DNA of 64,000 bases from Aliterella atlantica CENA595 (GCF_000952155.1 NZ_JYON01000021.1:39733-103732), one strand, 5' to 3'. Shown: positions 1 through 9,005, counted from the stretch's first letter. Notes: generated from the letters alone by a model not told the origin. Numbers and translations are program-made.

Positions 1-963
1 TAGCGTGCCGTCAATAGTTTCAAAAAAGCGACTGTAAGGATCGTATTGTAAGAGCGTAGGCAAACGCGATTCGCCAAATAACTCAACTGCTGCATCGGCA
101 TTATCTGCTAAAAAGCGGCGGATGCAAATGCTTAAAGGTGTCTCGTTGCCTAAAACTGCCGCATCAGCAGTACCGTATAACGAAGCAGAGTCATAACAAG
201 GATTTTTTGCGCCAACTCTTTCCCCAACTAAACTGCGCCACTCTTCGCTAAATACTTCTCCAGCCATGACTAATTTTATTTGATACTTTTGCCACTCCAC
301 ACCCTGACGAATACCGCTATCTATGACATCTTTTAGAAATGGTGGGTAGCCAAGCAGTACAACTTGCTCGTAAAAACTGCCAATTTCTGCAATTACACGA
401 AATATTTCTGCTTGATTGTTGCCAGGAGTAACAATAGTTAGTGGATAGCCTTTGCTAGCTAAGTAACGACAGCAATTAGTCGTGTACATTCCACCTACCC
501 AAGTGCCTAAAGTAAAACAAACTACAGCTAAAGTAGATTTAGTATCGGCATAGAAGCTGTCATGAAATATTTGCTCGAAGCGCGTAGCTATTTGCAACTC
601 ATCGGTAATAAATCGCGCCCAAAATGTCGGCTTACCAGTGGAACCTGAAGAAACAGCGATCGCGTCACACTTAGTTAGCTCTCCATCGCGACACAATTCT
701 GGCAGTGTATTGTGCCGCAAATAGTTATCTTTAGTAATTAGTGGTAACTTTTGAAAATCTGCATAAGTTTGGATGGAGTTGGGATTAATGTTATTTTCTG
801 CTAAAAATCTCTTGTAGGCTGGTACATTGGCGGCAACATCATGAAACAGAGCTAAAACATTTGATTGGGGCGATGTATGCTGTTGTTCTAGTTGCGCCTC
901 CAAGGGTGTAGTTAAAAAGTCTTGAAATGCCTGAAGCGACTTTTGACGCTGTTCCTGTCTCAT
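1..963 (-). CDS. Phenylacetate-CoA ligase-like AMP-binding protein (3' end outside window)
   Basis: Reading leftwards from an ATG at 963, the frame stays open for 321 codons to the window edge, so the C-terminus is missing. The translation begins MRQEQRQKSLQAFQDF and contains the phosphate-binding signature SSGSTGKPTFWAR near residues 108-120. This is the adenylate-forming motif of the PaaK-like branch. Nearby segments (VPAYKRFL, LPLITKDNYL) are also typical of PaaK-like proteins, which activate a carboxylic acid as an acyl-AMP and often transfer it to CoA. The substrate cannot be deduced. Members of this family also occur in capsule and lipid clusters as CapK-like proteins, so phenylacetate need not be the substrate. 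It is divergent from the kinase gene starting at 1013, with 49 bp between the two starts. Confidence 0.8.
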   Translation of the reverse strand, partial: MRQEQRQKSLQAFQDFLTTPLEAQLEQQHTSPQSNVLALFHDVAANVPAYKRFLAENNINPNSIQTYADFQKLPLITKDNYLRHNTLPELCRDGELTKCDAIAVSSGSTGKPTFWARFITDELQIATRFEQIFHDSFYADTKSTLAVVCFTLGTWVGGMYTTNCCRYLASKGYPLTIVTPGNNQAEIFRVIAEIGSFYEQVVLLGYPPFLKDVIDSGIRQGVEWQKYQIKLVMAGEVFSEEWRSLVGERVGAKNPCYDSASLYGTADAAVLGNETPLSICIRRFLADNADAAVELFGESRLPTLLQYDPYSRFFETIDGTL

Positions 964-1012
964 AGCATTTTAAAATTACTTTACGGGGCTGCCTAAACTT
1001 ATTTTTCTGTAT

Positions 1013-2578
1013 ATGCCTTTATATTGCACCAAAAACCACGCAAATCAAAACGGGAGCAGCTTTTGTACCAGTTGTGGCGAAGTTCTCTGGCTGCCTAAAG
1101 GATACATCCTTGCTAGCCGTTATCGCATCGTCCAACAACTTGGACATGGTGGTTTTGGACGTACTTATTTGGCAGAAGACTTGCATCGTTTTAACGAGCG
1201 TTGCGTGCTGAAACAATTTGCCCCCCAAGAGCAAAATCCTAGCCAGTTAGAAAAAGCGAAAACTTTATTCGCCCGTGAAGCCAGCGCCCTTTATCGCTTA
1301 AAACATCCCCAATTACCAGGATTTCGCGAGTTTTTTACTGTAGACTTAGGTATGATTAGCGGCTGGTTTTTGGCGCAAGATTATATTGAAGGTAAAACTT
1401 ACAGCGATTTGCCTAAACCCCTAAGCGAAGCCGAAGTTACTACGCTAGTTTGCCAATTATTACCAGTTTTAGATTATATTCACGCTCAAGGAACAATTCA
1501 CCGCGATATTTCTCCAGATAACTTGATTTTACGCAGTAGCGATCGCGAACCAGTCTTGATTGATTTTGGCGGTGTCAAGCAGCTAGTTACTAGCAGTCTC
1601 AACGGACGCGGGCAAGTAATAACTAGGTTAGGCAAGCAAGGCTACGCGCCAGAAGAACAAATGCGTTTGGGAGAAGTATCGCCAAGCAGCGATTTGTACG
1701 CCTTAGCAGTAACGGCGCTAGTATTGCTAACAGATAAACCCCCAGAAGAATTGTACGACGCTCGTAAAGGAGTTTGGTTGTGGCGTAAAGAAATTAGAGT
1801 TAGCCATCAACTAGAAAAAGTATTGAAAAAGATGCTAGCTTACAAACCTAGCGATCGCTATCAAACAGCAAAGGCGGTACTCGCCGATTTGCGATCGCCT
1901 ATTATCCCATCAGCGCCAACTAATATTTCTCGCCTAACTACAGTTAATGTTGTCGGGGAAATTAACCAGCAACAGCCTCAAGTAAAGCAGCAAATAGCCC
2001 TCCCTACGATTAAATTAGGCTGGTTGCGAGGCGCGGCGACAAAAGTTATCGGTGCGGCGTTGGTTGTATATATCGGGATGAACGCTTTACCCTGGTTTAG
2101 TTCGCTATTGCAGACAATCCCAACAGTTAAACTACCTAGCGCTACTGTTAGCGATGCTCAAGTTGAGGCGATGGTAAGTCGTCGCCAAGCACTAAAAGTG
2201 TCATCAAGATTTTTTAACCTTGCAGTCAATGAAGCTTTTTACCAACAGCATCCAGAATTGAAAGGCAGAAGCATCAAACGCGATCGCGGGGACGAGCATT
2301 TAAGAGCAGATTGGTACAAAATAGGTAACGATCTGCTCAATAAACTAGAAAAAAACCTAACTCCCGCAGCAAGAAGCAAACTAGGCAAATATAGTAGCAG
2401 CGATCGCGCTATTTGGCAGGCAAAAGTCGAAAGCAAGCAAATAATAGAGCAAACCGATCGCCAGTTTTATCAGTTATTTCCCCGCCAACAGGGCAAAGCA
2501 CTCAACCAAAAAACCTACAAACAAATTTGGTATGCCCTAGCCGCCGAACGAGTCAGTCAGCTAGAAAAGAGAAATTAG
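1013..2578 (+). CDS. 4-Cys serine/threonine protein kinase, first of a tandem pair
   Basis: A 521-residue eukaryotic-type kinase. Residues 4-21 hold a zinc-ribbon-like pair (YCTKNH and CTSCGE), the 4-Cys element of many cyanobacterial kinases. The kinase domain spans about 37-295: glycine loop GHGGFGRTYLAED, the ATP lysine in CVLKQF, the helix-C glutamate in FAREASAL, catalytic loop HRDISPDN and metal loop DFGGVKQ. The usual lysine of HRDxKxxN is serine here. A single hydrophobic segment near residues 345-365 (AALVVYIGMNALPWF) predicts a membrane-anchored kinase with a C-terminal domain outside the cytoplasm. That domain resembles the C-terminal region of the next gene (ADWYKIGNDLL, RSKLGKYSSSDRAIW). 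The partners and signal are unknown. It most likely arose with the gene at 2665 by duplication. Confidence 0.88.
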   Translation: MPLYCTKNHANQNGSSFCTSCGEVLWLPKGYILASRYRIVQQLGHGGFGRTYLAEDLHRFNERCVLKQFAPQEQNPSQLEKAKTLFAREASALYRLKHPQLPGFREFFTVDLGMISGWFLAQDYIEGKTYSDLPKPLSEAEVTTLVCQLLPVLDYIHAQGTIHRDISPDNLILRSSDREPVLIDFGGVKQLVTSSLNGRGQVITRLGKQGYAPEEQMRLGEVSPSSDLYALAVTALVLLTDKPPEELYDARKGVWLWRKEIRVSHQLEKVLKKMLAYKPSDRYQTAKAVLADLRSPIIPSAPTNISRLTTVNVVGEINQQQPQVKQQIALPTIKLGWLRGAATKVIGAALVVYIGMNALPWFSSLLQTIPTVKLPSATVSDAQVEAMVSRRQALKVSSRFFNLAVNEAFYQQHPELKGRSIKRDRGDEHLRADWYKIGNDLLNKLEKNLTPAARSKLGKYSSSDRAIWQAKVESKQIIEQTDRQFYQLFPRQQGKALNQKTYKQIWYALAAERVSQLEKRN

Positions 2579-2607
2579 CGATCGCTGTGTTGAAGAACTC
2601 TTAAGCA

Positions 2608-2635
2608 GTACGGGCGCAATGCATTGCGCTCGTAC
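2608..2635. repeat. 28-bp intergenic palindrome between the two kinase genes
   Basis: The sequence reads GTACGGGCGCAATG followed by CATTGCGCTCGTAC. The two 14-base arms are perfectly complementary except for one position. It lies between the two kinase genes and is followed by C-rich sequence (CCTCCCCTGCACCCCC). It looks like a member of a dispersed palindromic repeat family and could also fold as a hairpin in a kinase transcript. Confidence 0.6.
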
Positions 2636-2664
2636 CCTCCCCTGCACCCCCTACCTCCTGCCTG

Positions 2665-4728
2665 ATGCCCATGAATCCTATATATTGCTCTCAAGGACAT
2701 GAAAACGCCTCTAACAGTCGCTTTTGCTTTCAGTGCGGCGAACAACTCACACTAGCAGCCAAACAACAGGGTATATATTCAGGACTAATTTTAGGCGATC
2801 GCTATCGCATTATTAAGCAACTAGGGCAAGGTGGTTTTGGACGTACTTATTTAGCTGAAGATATCAACCGCTTTAGTGAAATGTGCGTTCTCAAGGAATT
2901 TGCACCTCAAGTACAAAGTAATGCCGTATTGCAAAAAGCTGAAGAATTATTTGCCCGCGAAGCAGGAGTTCTCTACAAACTGCAACATCCGCAAATTCCT
3001 CGTTTCCGCGAACTATTCCGCGTCAGTGTAGATGGCAAAGGCTACTTATTTTTAGTCCAAGACTATGTAGAAGGACAAAATTACTACTCAGTATTAGCGG
3101 CTCATCAACCGCAACGTTTTAGCGAAACTGAAGTTAGGGAGTTATTGCTAAATATTCTGCCTGTTTTAGAATACATCCACTCACTAGGCGTAATTCACCG
3201 CGATATTTCTCCAGATAACTTAATTTTACGCGCTTCAGACTCGCTGCCAGTATTGATCGATTTTGGTGGTGTCAAACAAGTAGCCGCAACAGTATCGCAG
3301 TTAGAACAAGCCCAAGCAGGTAAAGCAACCGCACCCCCAACCCTATTAGGAAAAGTAGGCTTCGCCCCCAACGAGCAAATGCGTACGGGAGCAGTATATC
3401 CTCACAGTGACTTGTATGCTTTAGCTGTAACTATATTAGTTTTACTGACAGGCAAGCATCCCCAAGCTTTGATAGACGATCGCACGTTATCTTGGCAATG
3501 GGAAAAAGAAGTTAATGTCAGCCCCAATTTAACTACAGTCTTAAATAAAATGTTGCAGCCAAACATGAGCGATCGCTACCAAAATGCACGTCAAGTTTGG
3601 CAAGCTATAAATGTTTCTGCTCATGAGGCTACTTTTGCCGCTCCTGCATATACAGGGGCTTCTGTGATGCACTATCAACCACCAGTTAATATTGACACTC
3701 CCCAACCAGAAAAATCTCCGTTAGGAAAAATCTTACTAGGCGCGTTAATATTATTGGGTTTAGGTGGGGCAACTTTTTGGGGAATAAGCGCATACTTGCA
3801 AACTGCCTCCAATCCGCCAGTAATAGAAGAAACAACTCCTTCACCTATAGCAAGTGCTAGCCCCTCAACTACACCTACTCCATCACCATCACCACCGCCG
3901 CAGCTATCAGCAGCAGAACAAGCTCAAGCACAAACTATAACTGACCAAAGAAGAAATCTAGGCATTGACGATGATTTTTACTTTAGTGTCATGAATCAGC
4001 TTTTTTGGGCAAAATACCCGCAATATCAAGGGCGCAAGCTCACAAACGAACCAAAAGATGCCCAAGGGCGATCGCAGTGGTACGAATTTGCGGAAGATTT
4101 ATTAAGTAAACTAGAAACACTGAGCCAGACAGGGCGGCAAAAATTAGGTAAATATACAGCAGCCGATCGCGATCGCTCTGTAACGGCAATTAGTCAAGTT
4201 TATGTCGGTAGTCGCTCTTTGTACGATCTAGCTGATGCTGCCTTTTTTGAGTTATTTCCCGAACAGCGAGGTAAAGAGTTTATTAATCTACCTATAGGGC
4301 AAATTTGGAATGCGATCGTAGTTGATAAAGCTAGTGAGATTACCAATAAAAAGAATTACGAACAGATTGCTTTTGCACCTGGAACTACTGGTACAGAACT
4401 TAGCGGTAGTCTCATTCCAGGAGAGGGCAAAGTGTATATAGCGCACTTGCAGCAACAGCAAAAGACGGAAATTAACCTCAAAGCAGAGCCTCAACTACTA
4501 ATTTCCATATATTCGCCCACAGGTAAAGTCTTACTAGCAGATTCTACAAGTCGCACTTGGTCAGGGACTCTACAAGAAGATGGGTTTTATGAAATAGTAG
4601 TCGTCTCCAATGCATCTGCAACTAAAAACTATGAATTAGCTTTGAATGTAGAGAATACTACCCCAGAAGTAACGGAGCCTGAAACGACTTCACCATCCCC
4701 CGATCTAGAAACATCTCCCAGCCCATAA
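2665..4728 (+). CDS. 4-Cys serine/threonine protein kinase with C-terminal PPC-like domain, second of a tandem pair
   Basis: A 687-residue paralogue of the preceding kinase. It has the N-terminal 4-Cys element (YCSQGH and CFQCGE), then a kinase domain at about 43-315: GQGGFGRTYLAED, CVLKEF, FAREAGVL, HRDISPDN and DFGGVKQ. As in its neighbour, serine replaces the catalytic-loop lysine. A glycine-rich transmembrane helix follows near residues 353-372, then a Pro/Ser/Thr linker (SPSTTPTPSPSPPPQ). An extracytoplasmic domain shared with the first kinase comes next (QWYEFAEDLLSKLE, RQKLGKYTAADRD). The last roughly 100 residues resemble a bacterial pre-peptidase C-terminal (PPC) beta-sandwich (SGSLIPGEGKVYIAHL, DGFYEIVVVSN), absent from the first kinase. 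The start could be this ATG or the one six bases later. A sensor kinase in the cytoplasmic membrane is likely; its ligand is unknown. Confidence 0.88.
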   Translation: MPMNPIYCSQGHENASNSRFCFQCGEQLTLAAKQQGIYSGLILGDRYRIIKQLGQGGFGRTYLAEDINRFSEMCVLKEFAPQVQSNAVLQKAEELFAREAGVLYKLQHPQIPRFRELFRVSVDGKGYLFLVQDYVEGQNYYSVLAAHQPQRFSETEVRELLLNILPVLEYIHSLGVIHRDISPDNLILRASDSLPVLIDFGGVKQVAATVSQLEQAQAGKATAPPTLLGKVGFAPNEQMRTGAVYPHSDLYALAVTILVLLTGKHPQALIDDRTLSWQWEKEVNVSPNLTTVLNKMLQPNMSDRYQNARQVWQAINVSAHEATFAAPAYTGASVMHYQPPVNIDTPQPEKSPLGKILLGALILLGLGGATFWGISAYLQTASNPPVIEETTPSPIASASPSTTPTPSPSPPPQLSAAEQAQAQTITDQRRNLGIDDDFYFSVMNQLFWAKYPQYQGRKLTNEPKDAQGRSQWYEFAEDLLSKLETLSQTGRQKLGKYTAADRDRSVTAISQVYVGSRSLYDLADAAFFELFPEQRGKEFINLPIGQIWNAIVVDKASEITNKKNYEQIAFAPGTTGTELSGSLIPGEGKVYIAHLQQQQKTEINLKAEPQLLISIYSPTGKVLLADSTSRTWSGTLQEDGFYEIVVVSNASATKNYELALNVENTTPEVTEPETTSPSPDLETSPSP

Positions 4729-4773
4729 TCCAAAAGTCTAACCAGTGCAACTAGCTTGGATTTACATCTGCAC

Positions 4774-4859
4774 GGCAGGTGCTACAAGTCGGCAAAGCCG
4801 ACGACAGTCGCCTCAAGTCGGGAAACCCGCCCACAGCGCTGTCTCCCCAACGCACTGCC
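4774..4859. repeat. Candidate intergenic repeat element
   Basis: This 86-bp GC-rich stretch lies in the 203-bp convergent gap between the second kinase and the diguanylate cyclase. It begins GGCAG and ends CTGCC, and holds short inverted segments (GTCGGC-AAA-GCCGAC; CGGGAAACCCG; ACAGCGCTGT). The composition differs from the AT-rich flanks. I believe similar strings recur in cyanobacterial intergenic DNA, but only one copy was noticed in this window, so repeat status is an inference. Confidence 0.35.
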
Positions 4860-4931
4860 TCGTTTATCTGCGTGCATCTGCGTTCCTAATCAAAAGTTCT
4901 ATCAACAAGTTTAATTTTCCTCTACAACCAA

Positions 4932-5942
4932 CTAAGCGGGTATATATTCAGCTTTCGATTCCAGACAGTATCTTTCTTCGCAACCCATAACCCGATCGCG
5001 CCCAGCAGCTTTAGCTTGCAACAAATAGCGATCGGCGCGATCGAGCAAGCTAACTCCGCGATCGTCATCCAAATTTTGCAAGCAACTAGCCCCGATGCTA
5101 ATTGTCATATCAATTGTCAGCGTCGAACTGATTGCAAAGGTTTGTTCTCTAATTATGCTGCACAGCCGATTAGCAACAAATAATGCTTCTTCACAATCAC
5201 TGTTGCTCAAAATAATTACAAATTCTTCCCCGCCATAGCGAAATAGAGTGTCTTGAAAGCGCAGATTATGTCTCAACCGCGAACTGAGTAACTGCAAAAT
5301 GCGATCGCCTACTAAATGCCCGTAGGTATCGTTTACTGCTTTAAATCGATCTACATCCAAAATCATCAAACTCAACGGTGTGTCGTGGTTGCGGCTTGTC
5401 GCAATGCGCTCTGGTAGATTCCAATCCAAAGCTCGACGATTGTTTAATTCTGTTAATGGATCGGCAAGAGCGATCGCCGATAGCAGATTGTTTTTTTCTA
5501 GTAATTCTCGATATTTCTTGATTTTCCTAACGCCTGCTTGGATATGCGCCAATATGAGGCGATGAGTTCCATCCTTTTGCGCCTCATCACCTGCTGACAG
5601 CCCAAACCAAACATAAGCATCCGCACTTTCTTCTAAGGCGGCGGCGGCTAACTCCCAACTGCTACTAACTCGATTTTGGGCAATTTTCTCGGCTCGATCT
5701 TCTATTAAAATGCAATACAGCCAGCTTAAGGTTACTTGTTCTTTGAGCCACAAGCAAAATTCTTGACTATCATCTAAGCTTGCTTGCACTAGCAAAATAT
5801 CCGGCGGACGAATTTCTACCCATGAAGATGCTTCATCGATGTTATTAGCCACCTCGACAATAAAACTTCTGCCATCACGAATTTGCTCTGGGAGTGCTTG
5901 GTAAAATTCATTACTGCCCACAACCAGAATTGAATTATTCAT
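4932..5942 (-). CDS. Diguanylate cyclase with degenerate receiver domain
   Basis: A 336-residue protein predicted to make the second messenger c-di-GMP. The C-terminal half (about 165-325) is a GGDEF domain with the active-site signature RYGGEEF. The product-inhibition site RFQD lies five residues upstream of it, so feedback inhibition is likely intact. Other family segments are DPLTELNNRRAL and DVDRFKAVNDTYGH. The first roughly 125 residues look like a response-regulator receiver fold (SILVVGSNEFY, RPPDILLVQASLDD). However, the acidic pocket and the phospho-acceptor Asp are not recognisable, so it is probably a pseudo-receiver not controlled by phosphorylation. It converges on the second kinase gene and has no evident operon partner. 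Confidence 0.9.
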   Translation of the reverse strand: MNNSILVVGSNEFYQALPEQIRDGRSFIVEVANNIDEASSWVEIRPPDILLVQASLDDSQEFCLWLKEQVTLSWLYCILIEDRAEKIAQNRVSSSWELAAAALEESADAYVWFGLSAGDEAQKDGTHRLILAHIQAGVRKIKKYRELLEKNNLLSAIALADPLTELNNRRALDWNLPERIATSRNHDTPLSLMILDVDRFKAVNDTYGHLVGDRILQLLSSRLRHNLRFQDTLFRYGGEEFVIILSNSDCEEALFVANRLCSIIREQTFAISSTLTIDMTISIGASCLQNLDDDRGVSLLDRADRYLLQAKAAGRDRVMGCEERYCLESKAEYIPA

Positions 5943-6224
5943 TTTTCAGTTATTTTTTACTTATAAGTAGAAATTCATTCCACAATTTTGTGTAAATAAT
6001 TTTACACTGATTTGCGTTTATCTATGTAAGGTTAACAGTACATTTATAACGAAAATCAGCTAAAGTTCAGCAGGCGATCGCGCTCGATTTAAACAGCGAT
6101 TTTTTGCTCAAACCCTACCCAGTAATACAATCGACGCATTACAGATTTCGGAGAGCGAACTGAAAAACTCGCTATATCTTTAGGAAAGTTAGCGAAAAAA
6201 CATGAAAACCTTACAGTAAATAAA

Positions 6225-7601
6225 TTACTGAGAAAATTGAGAGGAGCGGCAGTAATGCAGAAAACGCTGTGGCAGTTCTAAATTGCTACCAAAATGCAAG
6301 TGAATATAAGAAGCATGGAGAGTAGGCGATCGCCATCCTTCGGTAACTAAGGGAGATTGGCGATCGTAGTTTTGTGCCTGAAATAGGGGAAACAAGGAGT
6401 TTTCCGGCACAGATGGGACAGATAAACTAGAGCGATGGAATTCATGCCCCCACACTACTGCATTCTTCGCTAACAGGGGAGAATCTTGCAAAGCTTCTGC
6501 TTGACGATATCCCAAAGTTAACCGCGCACCCATAACAGCATCAGCAGGGATAATTCCCACCATTTGCCAAGCTTGCGCGTCAAAATCTACAATCTGCTGG
6601 CACAAGTACATTAAGCCGCCACACTCTGCATAAGTAGGCATTCCCACACCAATCGCCTGTTTAACAGCAGCAATAACTAAATGATTTGCTGCTAACTCTT
6701 GAGCGAAAACTTCGGGAAAACCACCGCCAAAGTACAAGCCTTGCACGTCATCAGGCAAAGCAGCATCGCTCAAAGGACTCCAAAAAACCAACTCTGCGCC
6801 TAGTTCTACCAAAATATCTAAATTGTCCTGGTAGTAGAAATTAAAAGCGCGATCGCGGGCGACAGCGATGCGTGTAGGGGAATGTAGAGACGTTGCACGC
6901 AACGTCTGCACGCCTGCAATAGAAAATTGGGATTTTAGAATTGGTAATAATTTTTCCCAATCGAAGCAAGTCTCACCCAAAGTTGCCAAACGATCTATGA
7001 CGCTATCTAATTGACTAAGTTCGGCTGCAGGTATTAAACCCAGATGACGATCGCGAATATATACATCATCTTGCCGCCTAAGAACGCCCAGAATTGGCAA
7101 ATTTAGCGGCTCTAGAGCCTCTTGCAGTAGTTGCAGGTGGCGATCGCTTGCTACTCTATTCAACACTACTCCAGCCACTTGCAGGCGCGGATCTAGGGAT
7201 CTATAGCCGTGAGCGATCGCTGCTACCGAACCAGACAAGCGACTGCAATCAATAACTAATAAAACTGGCAAATTTAACAATCTAGCAACATGAGCGGTAC
7301 TAGCAAAAAAATCTGTAGCACTAGCGCCATCATATAAACCCATTACTCCTTCTACTACAGCCACATCTACTTGCTGAGTATGCCGAGTAAAACATTCTTG
7401 AATATAAGCTTCTGACGTTAACACTGGGTCTAAATTGCGACAAGAGCGCCCAGTAACGTATTGATGAAACATGGGATCGATATAATCAGGTCCCACCTTA
7501 AAAGATTGTACCCGCAACTTTTGGCGGCACAAATAAGCAAGCAGGGCAAGCGTTACCGTTGTTTTGCCTACCCCGCTACGTTCTCCGGCAATGACTACCA
7601 T
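6225..7601 (-). CDS. cobB: Cobyrinic acid a,c-diamide synthase (CobB/CbiA)
   Basis: A 458-residue glutamine-dependent amidase of cobalamin synthesis. It converts cobyrinic acid to its a,c-diamide using ATP and glutamine. The N-terminal P-loop is GERSGVGKTT (residues 6-15), within a MinD-like ATPase domain containing KVGPDYIDP and EGVMGLYDG. The C-terminal half is a class I glutamine amidotransferase domain with nucleophile region YAECGGLMYL and the histidine in ASYIHLHFGSN. Length is normal for CbiA. It lies only 18 bp downstream of opcA on the same strand and probably shares its transcript. Between the two domains, residues around 229-238 (VQTLRATSLH) are encoded by a copy of a palindromic repeat that also occurs in recJ, indicating an in-frame insertion in a linker. 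Confidence 0.93.
   Translation of the reverse strand: MVVIAGERSGVGKTTVTLALLAYLCRQKLRVQSFKVGPDYIDPMFHQYVTGRSCRNLDPVLTSEAYIQECFTRHTQQVDVAVVEGVMGLYDGASATDFFASTAHVARLLNLPVLLVIDCSRLSGSVAAIAHGYRSLDPRLQVAGVVLNRVASDRHLQLLQEALEPLNLPILGVLRRQDDVYIRDRHLGLIPAAELSQLDSVIDRLATLGETCFDWEKLLPILKSQFSIAGVQTLRATSLHSPTRIAVARDRAFNFYYQDNLDILVELGAELVFWSPLSDAALPDDVQGLYFGGGFPEVFAQELAANHLVIAAVKQAIGVGMPTYAECGGLMYLCQQIVDFDAQAWQMVGIIPADAVMGARLTLGYRQAEALQDSPLLAKNAVVWGHEFHRSSLSVPSVPENSLFPLFQAQNYDRQSPLVTEGWRSPTLHASYIHLHFGSNLELPQRFLHYCRSSQFSQ
6883..6907. repeat. Palindromic repeat (AGACGTTGC/GCAACGTCT family) inside cobB
   Basis: The + strand reads TGTAGAGACGTTGCACGC then AACGTCT. Nine-base arms AGACGTTGC and GCAACGTCT are separated by two bases. 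The same core occurs between gatB and argJ (28604-28634) and inside recJ (50523-50548). Here it is read in frame in cobB and contributes the peptide QTLRATSL in the interdomain linker. Confidence 0.8.
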
Positions 7602-7619
7602 ACAAGAGTGATATCGCTT

Positions 7620-9005
7620 CTATTCGCCTGCGTGTTGGTTGCCCAGAGCCAAAATCTGAGCCGTAACCGCAATACTTTCTTCATAGAGCGCATCGCTACC
7701 CCAGCGTTGCAATTGCTGGCTGAGTAGGACTTCCGGTTTTTGGTCAGCTAGAGATGATACCTCCTGAAAGCGGCAAGATTGAGCGCCGCCGCCTGTTTCC
7801 ATCCGCATACAGCCGCCTGTTTCCGAACATAAAACAGTACAGCAGTTTGCGTCCTTATTAGTTGAATCAAGGCGCAAAGCAATCAAATCTCCAGGAATTT
7901 GCCCTGAATCAGTAATCGGTACTCCTGCTAACTCTGCTTCAACTGGGCGTTGGTCTTGAGTAATAAAATGAATGCGTTTGAGGTCGTAATCTCCTCCTTC
8001 TTCTTGATACTGAGTAGGATGCCACTTTAGCCTACTTGCTAACCAGCCTAGAAACATCAACGCTTGAGCGGAGTTGCCTTTTTCATAATCAATTGTTACT
8101 CGGTCAACTTCTTTAAGTGCAACGCGGCGTTCTGGAGGATCGAAAGCTTCAGCAGTTAGTTCTTGCCAAGCTGCCAAGCGCCGCCAGTTCAGGTCAGCAA
8201 CAGGGGTTTTTGCTTCTATTAATGCTTGCAGGTTTGATAAATTAGCTGCTGTTTCTGTAAAGCCGCTAGAGTCAACAATTACAGAATTGCAAACAGCAGC
8301 TAGTCGTTTAAATAAATCGTTATTAGGGTCAGGTGTTGCTTTCCACCACAAGAATTTAGGCAAGTCGCCAATCAATAATGCTGAAACTAACCCCCCAACT
8401 CGTTCTAAAGCGGTGGCTGTACCTCTGAGCGTAATGTATTCGCAGCAGATTAGGGTATTTGATGCTTGCTTTTGCAACGGGCAATAAGCCGAAACTTGCA
8501 CTTTTACGCCTTCATCTTCACCAGCGATCGGACATAAAGCTATAATCCGGCAAGGATTACGCAAAGCGATTTCATCAGCAATTCGCGGATTTTGGTCGTT
8601 TAGGTAAGAGAAATTGTTAGCACCATTACCGCCATCGCCGGAGCTAATACCACCACGTTTTGCGACTTCTTCACGTAACTTTTGCAACGTTTCGGGGTTG
8701 ATTGTTCCAGTTACAGGCAAACCGTATTTTTTTTGTAGTTCCCGCAATGCAGATTCAGTCTGCGGTCCAGGAATGCCATCAATAGGACCGCTATAAACTC
8801 CTAATGCTGCTAGTAAATGTTGCGTTTCTTCTGGTTCGTAAACTACTAGACTAAATGTTGTTGCTCTAGTAGCTGGCGGCAATCCAGCGTTGTCACCAGC
8901 CATGCCATAGCTTTGCCAAATTTGACTGAGTTCCGCCTCAATTTCGCTAAGAGAAACGTCTTTGGGCGGTTGCAGGGAGACTATTGGGGCAGATTTGGTA
9001 GTCAT
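7620..9005 (-). CDS. opcA: Glucose-6-phosphate dehydrogenase assembly protein OpcA
   Basis: A 461-residue OpcA, the cyanobacterial allosteric effector needed for full G6PDH activity and redox control. Residues about 55-110 form a peptidoglycan-binding-1-like module (LGVYSGPIDGIPGPQTESAL, KYGLPVTGTINPETLQKL), a common N-terminal part of cyanobacterial OpcA. The rest is the OpcA domain (GGLVSALLIGDLPKFLWWKA, FLGWLASRLKWHP). The C-terminal part has a cysteine-rich stretch (NCCTVLCSETGGCMRMETGG), plausible for thiol regulation. It follows zwf by 144 bp and precedes cobB by 18 bp, all on one strand. This agrees with the fbp-tal-zwf-opcA arrangement known from Nostoc. Confidence 0.93.
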   Translation of the reverse strand: MTTKSAPIVSLQPPKDVSLSEIEAELSQIWQSYGMAGDNAGLPPATRATTFSLVVYEPEETQHLLAALGVYSGPIDGIPGPQTESALRELQKKYGLPVTGTINPETLQKLREEVAKRGGISSGDGGNGANNFSYLNDQNPRIADEIALRNPCRIIALCPIAGEDEGVKVQVSAYCPLQKQASNTLICCEYITLRGTATALERVGGLVSALLIGDLPKFLWWKATPDPNNDLFKRLAAVCNSVIVDSSGFTETAANLSNLQALIEAKTPVADLNWRRLAAWQELTAEAFDPPERRVALKEVDRVTIDYEKGNSAQALMFLGWLASRLKWHPTQYQEEGGDYDLKRIHFITQDQRPVEAELAGVPITDSGQIPGDLIALRLDSTNKDANCCTVLCSETGGCMRMETGGGAQSCRFQEVSSLADQKPEVLLSQQLQRWGSDALYEESIAVTAQILALGNQHAGE

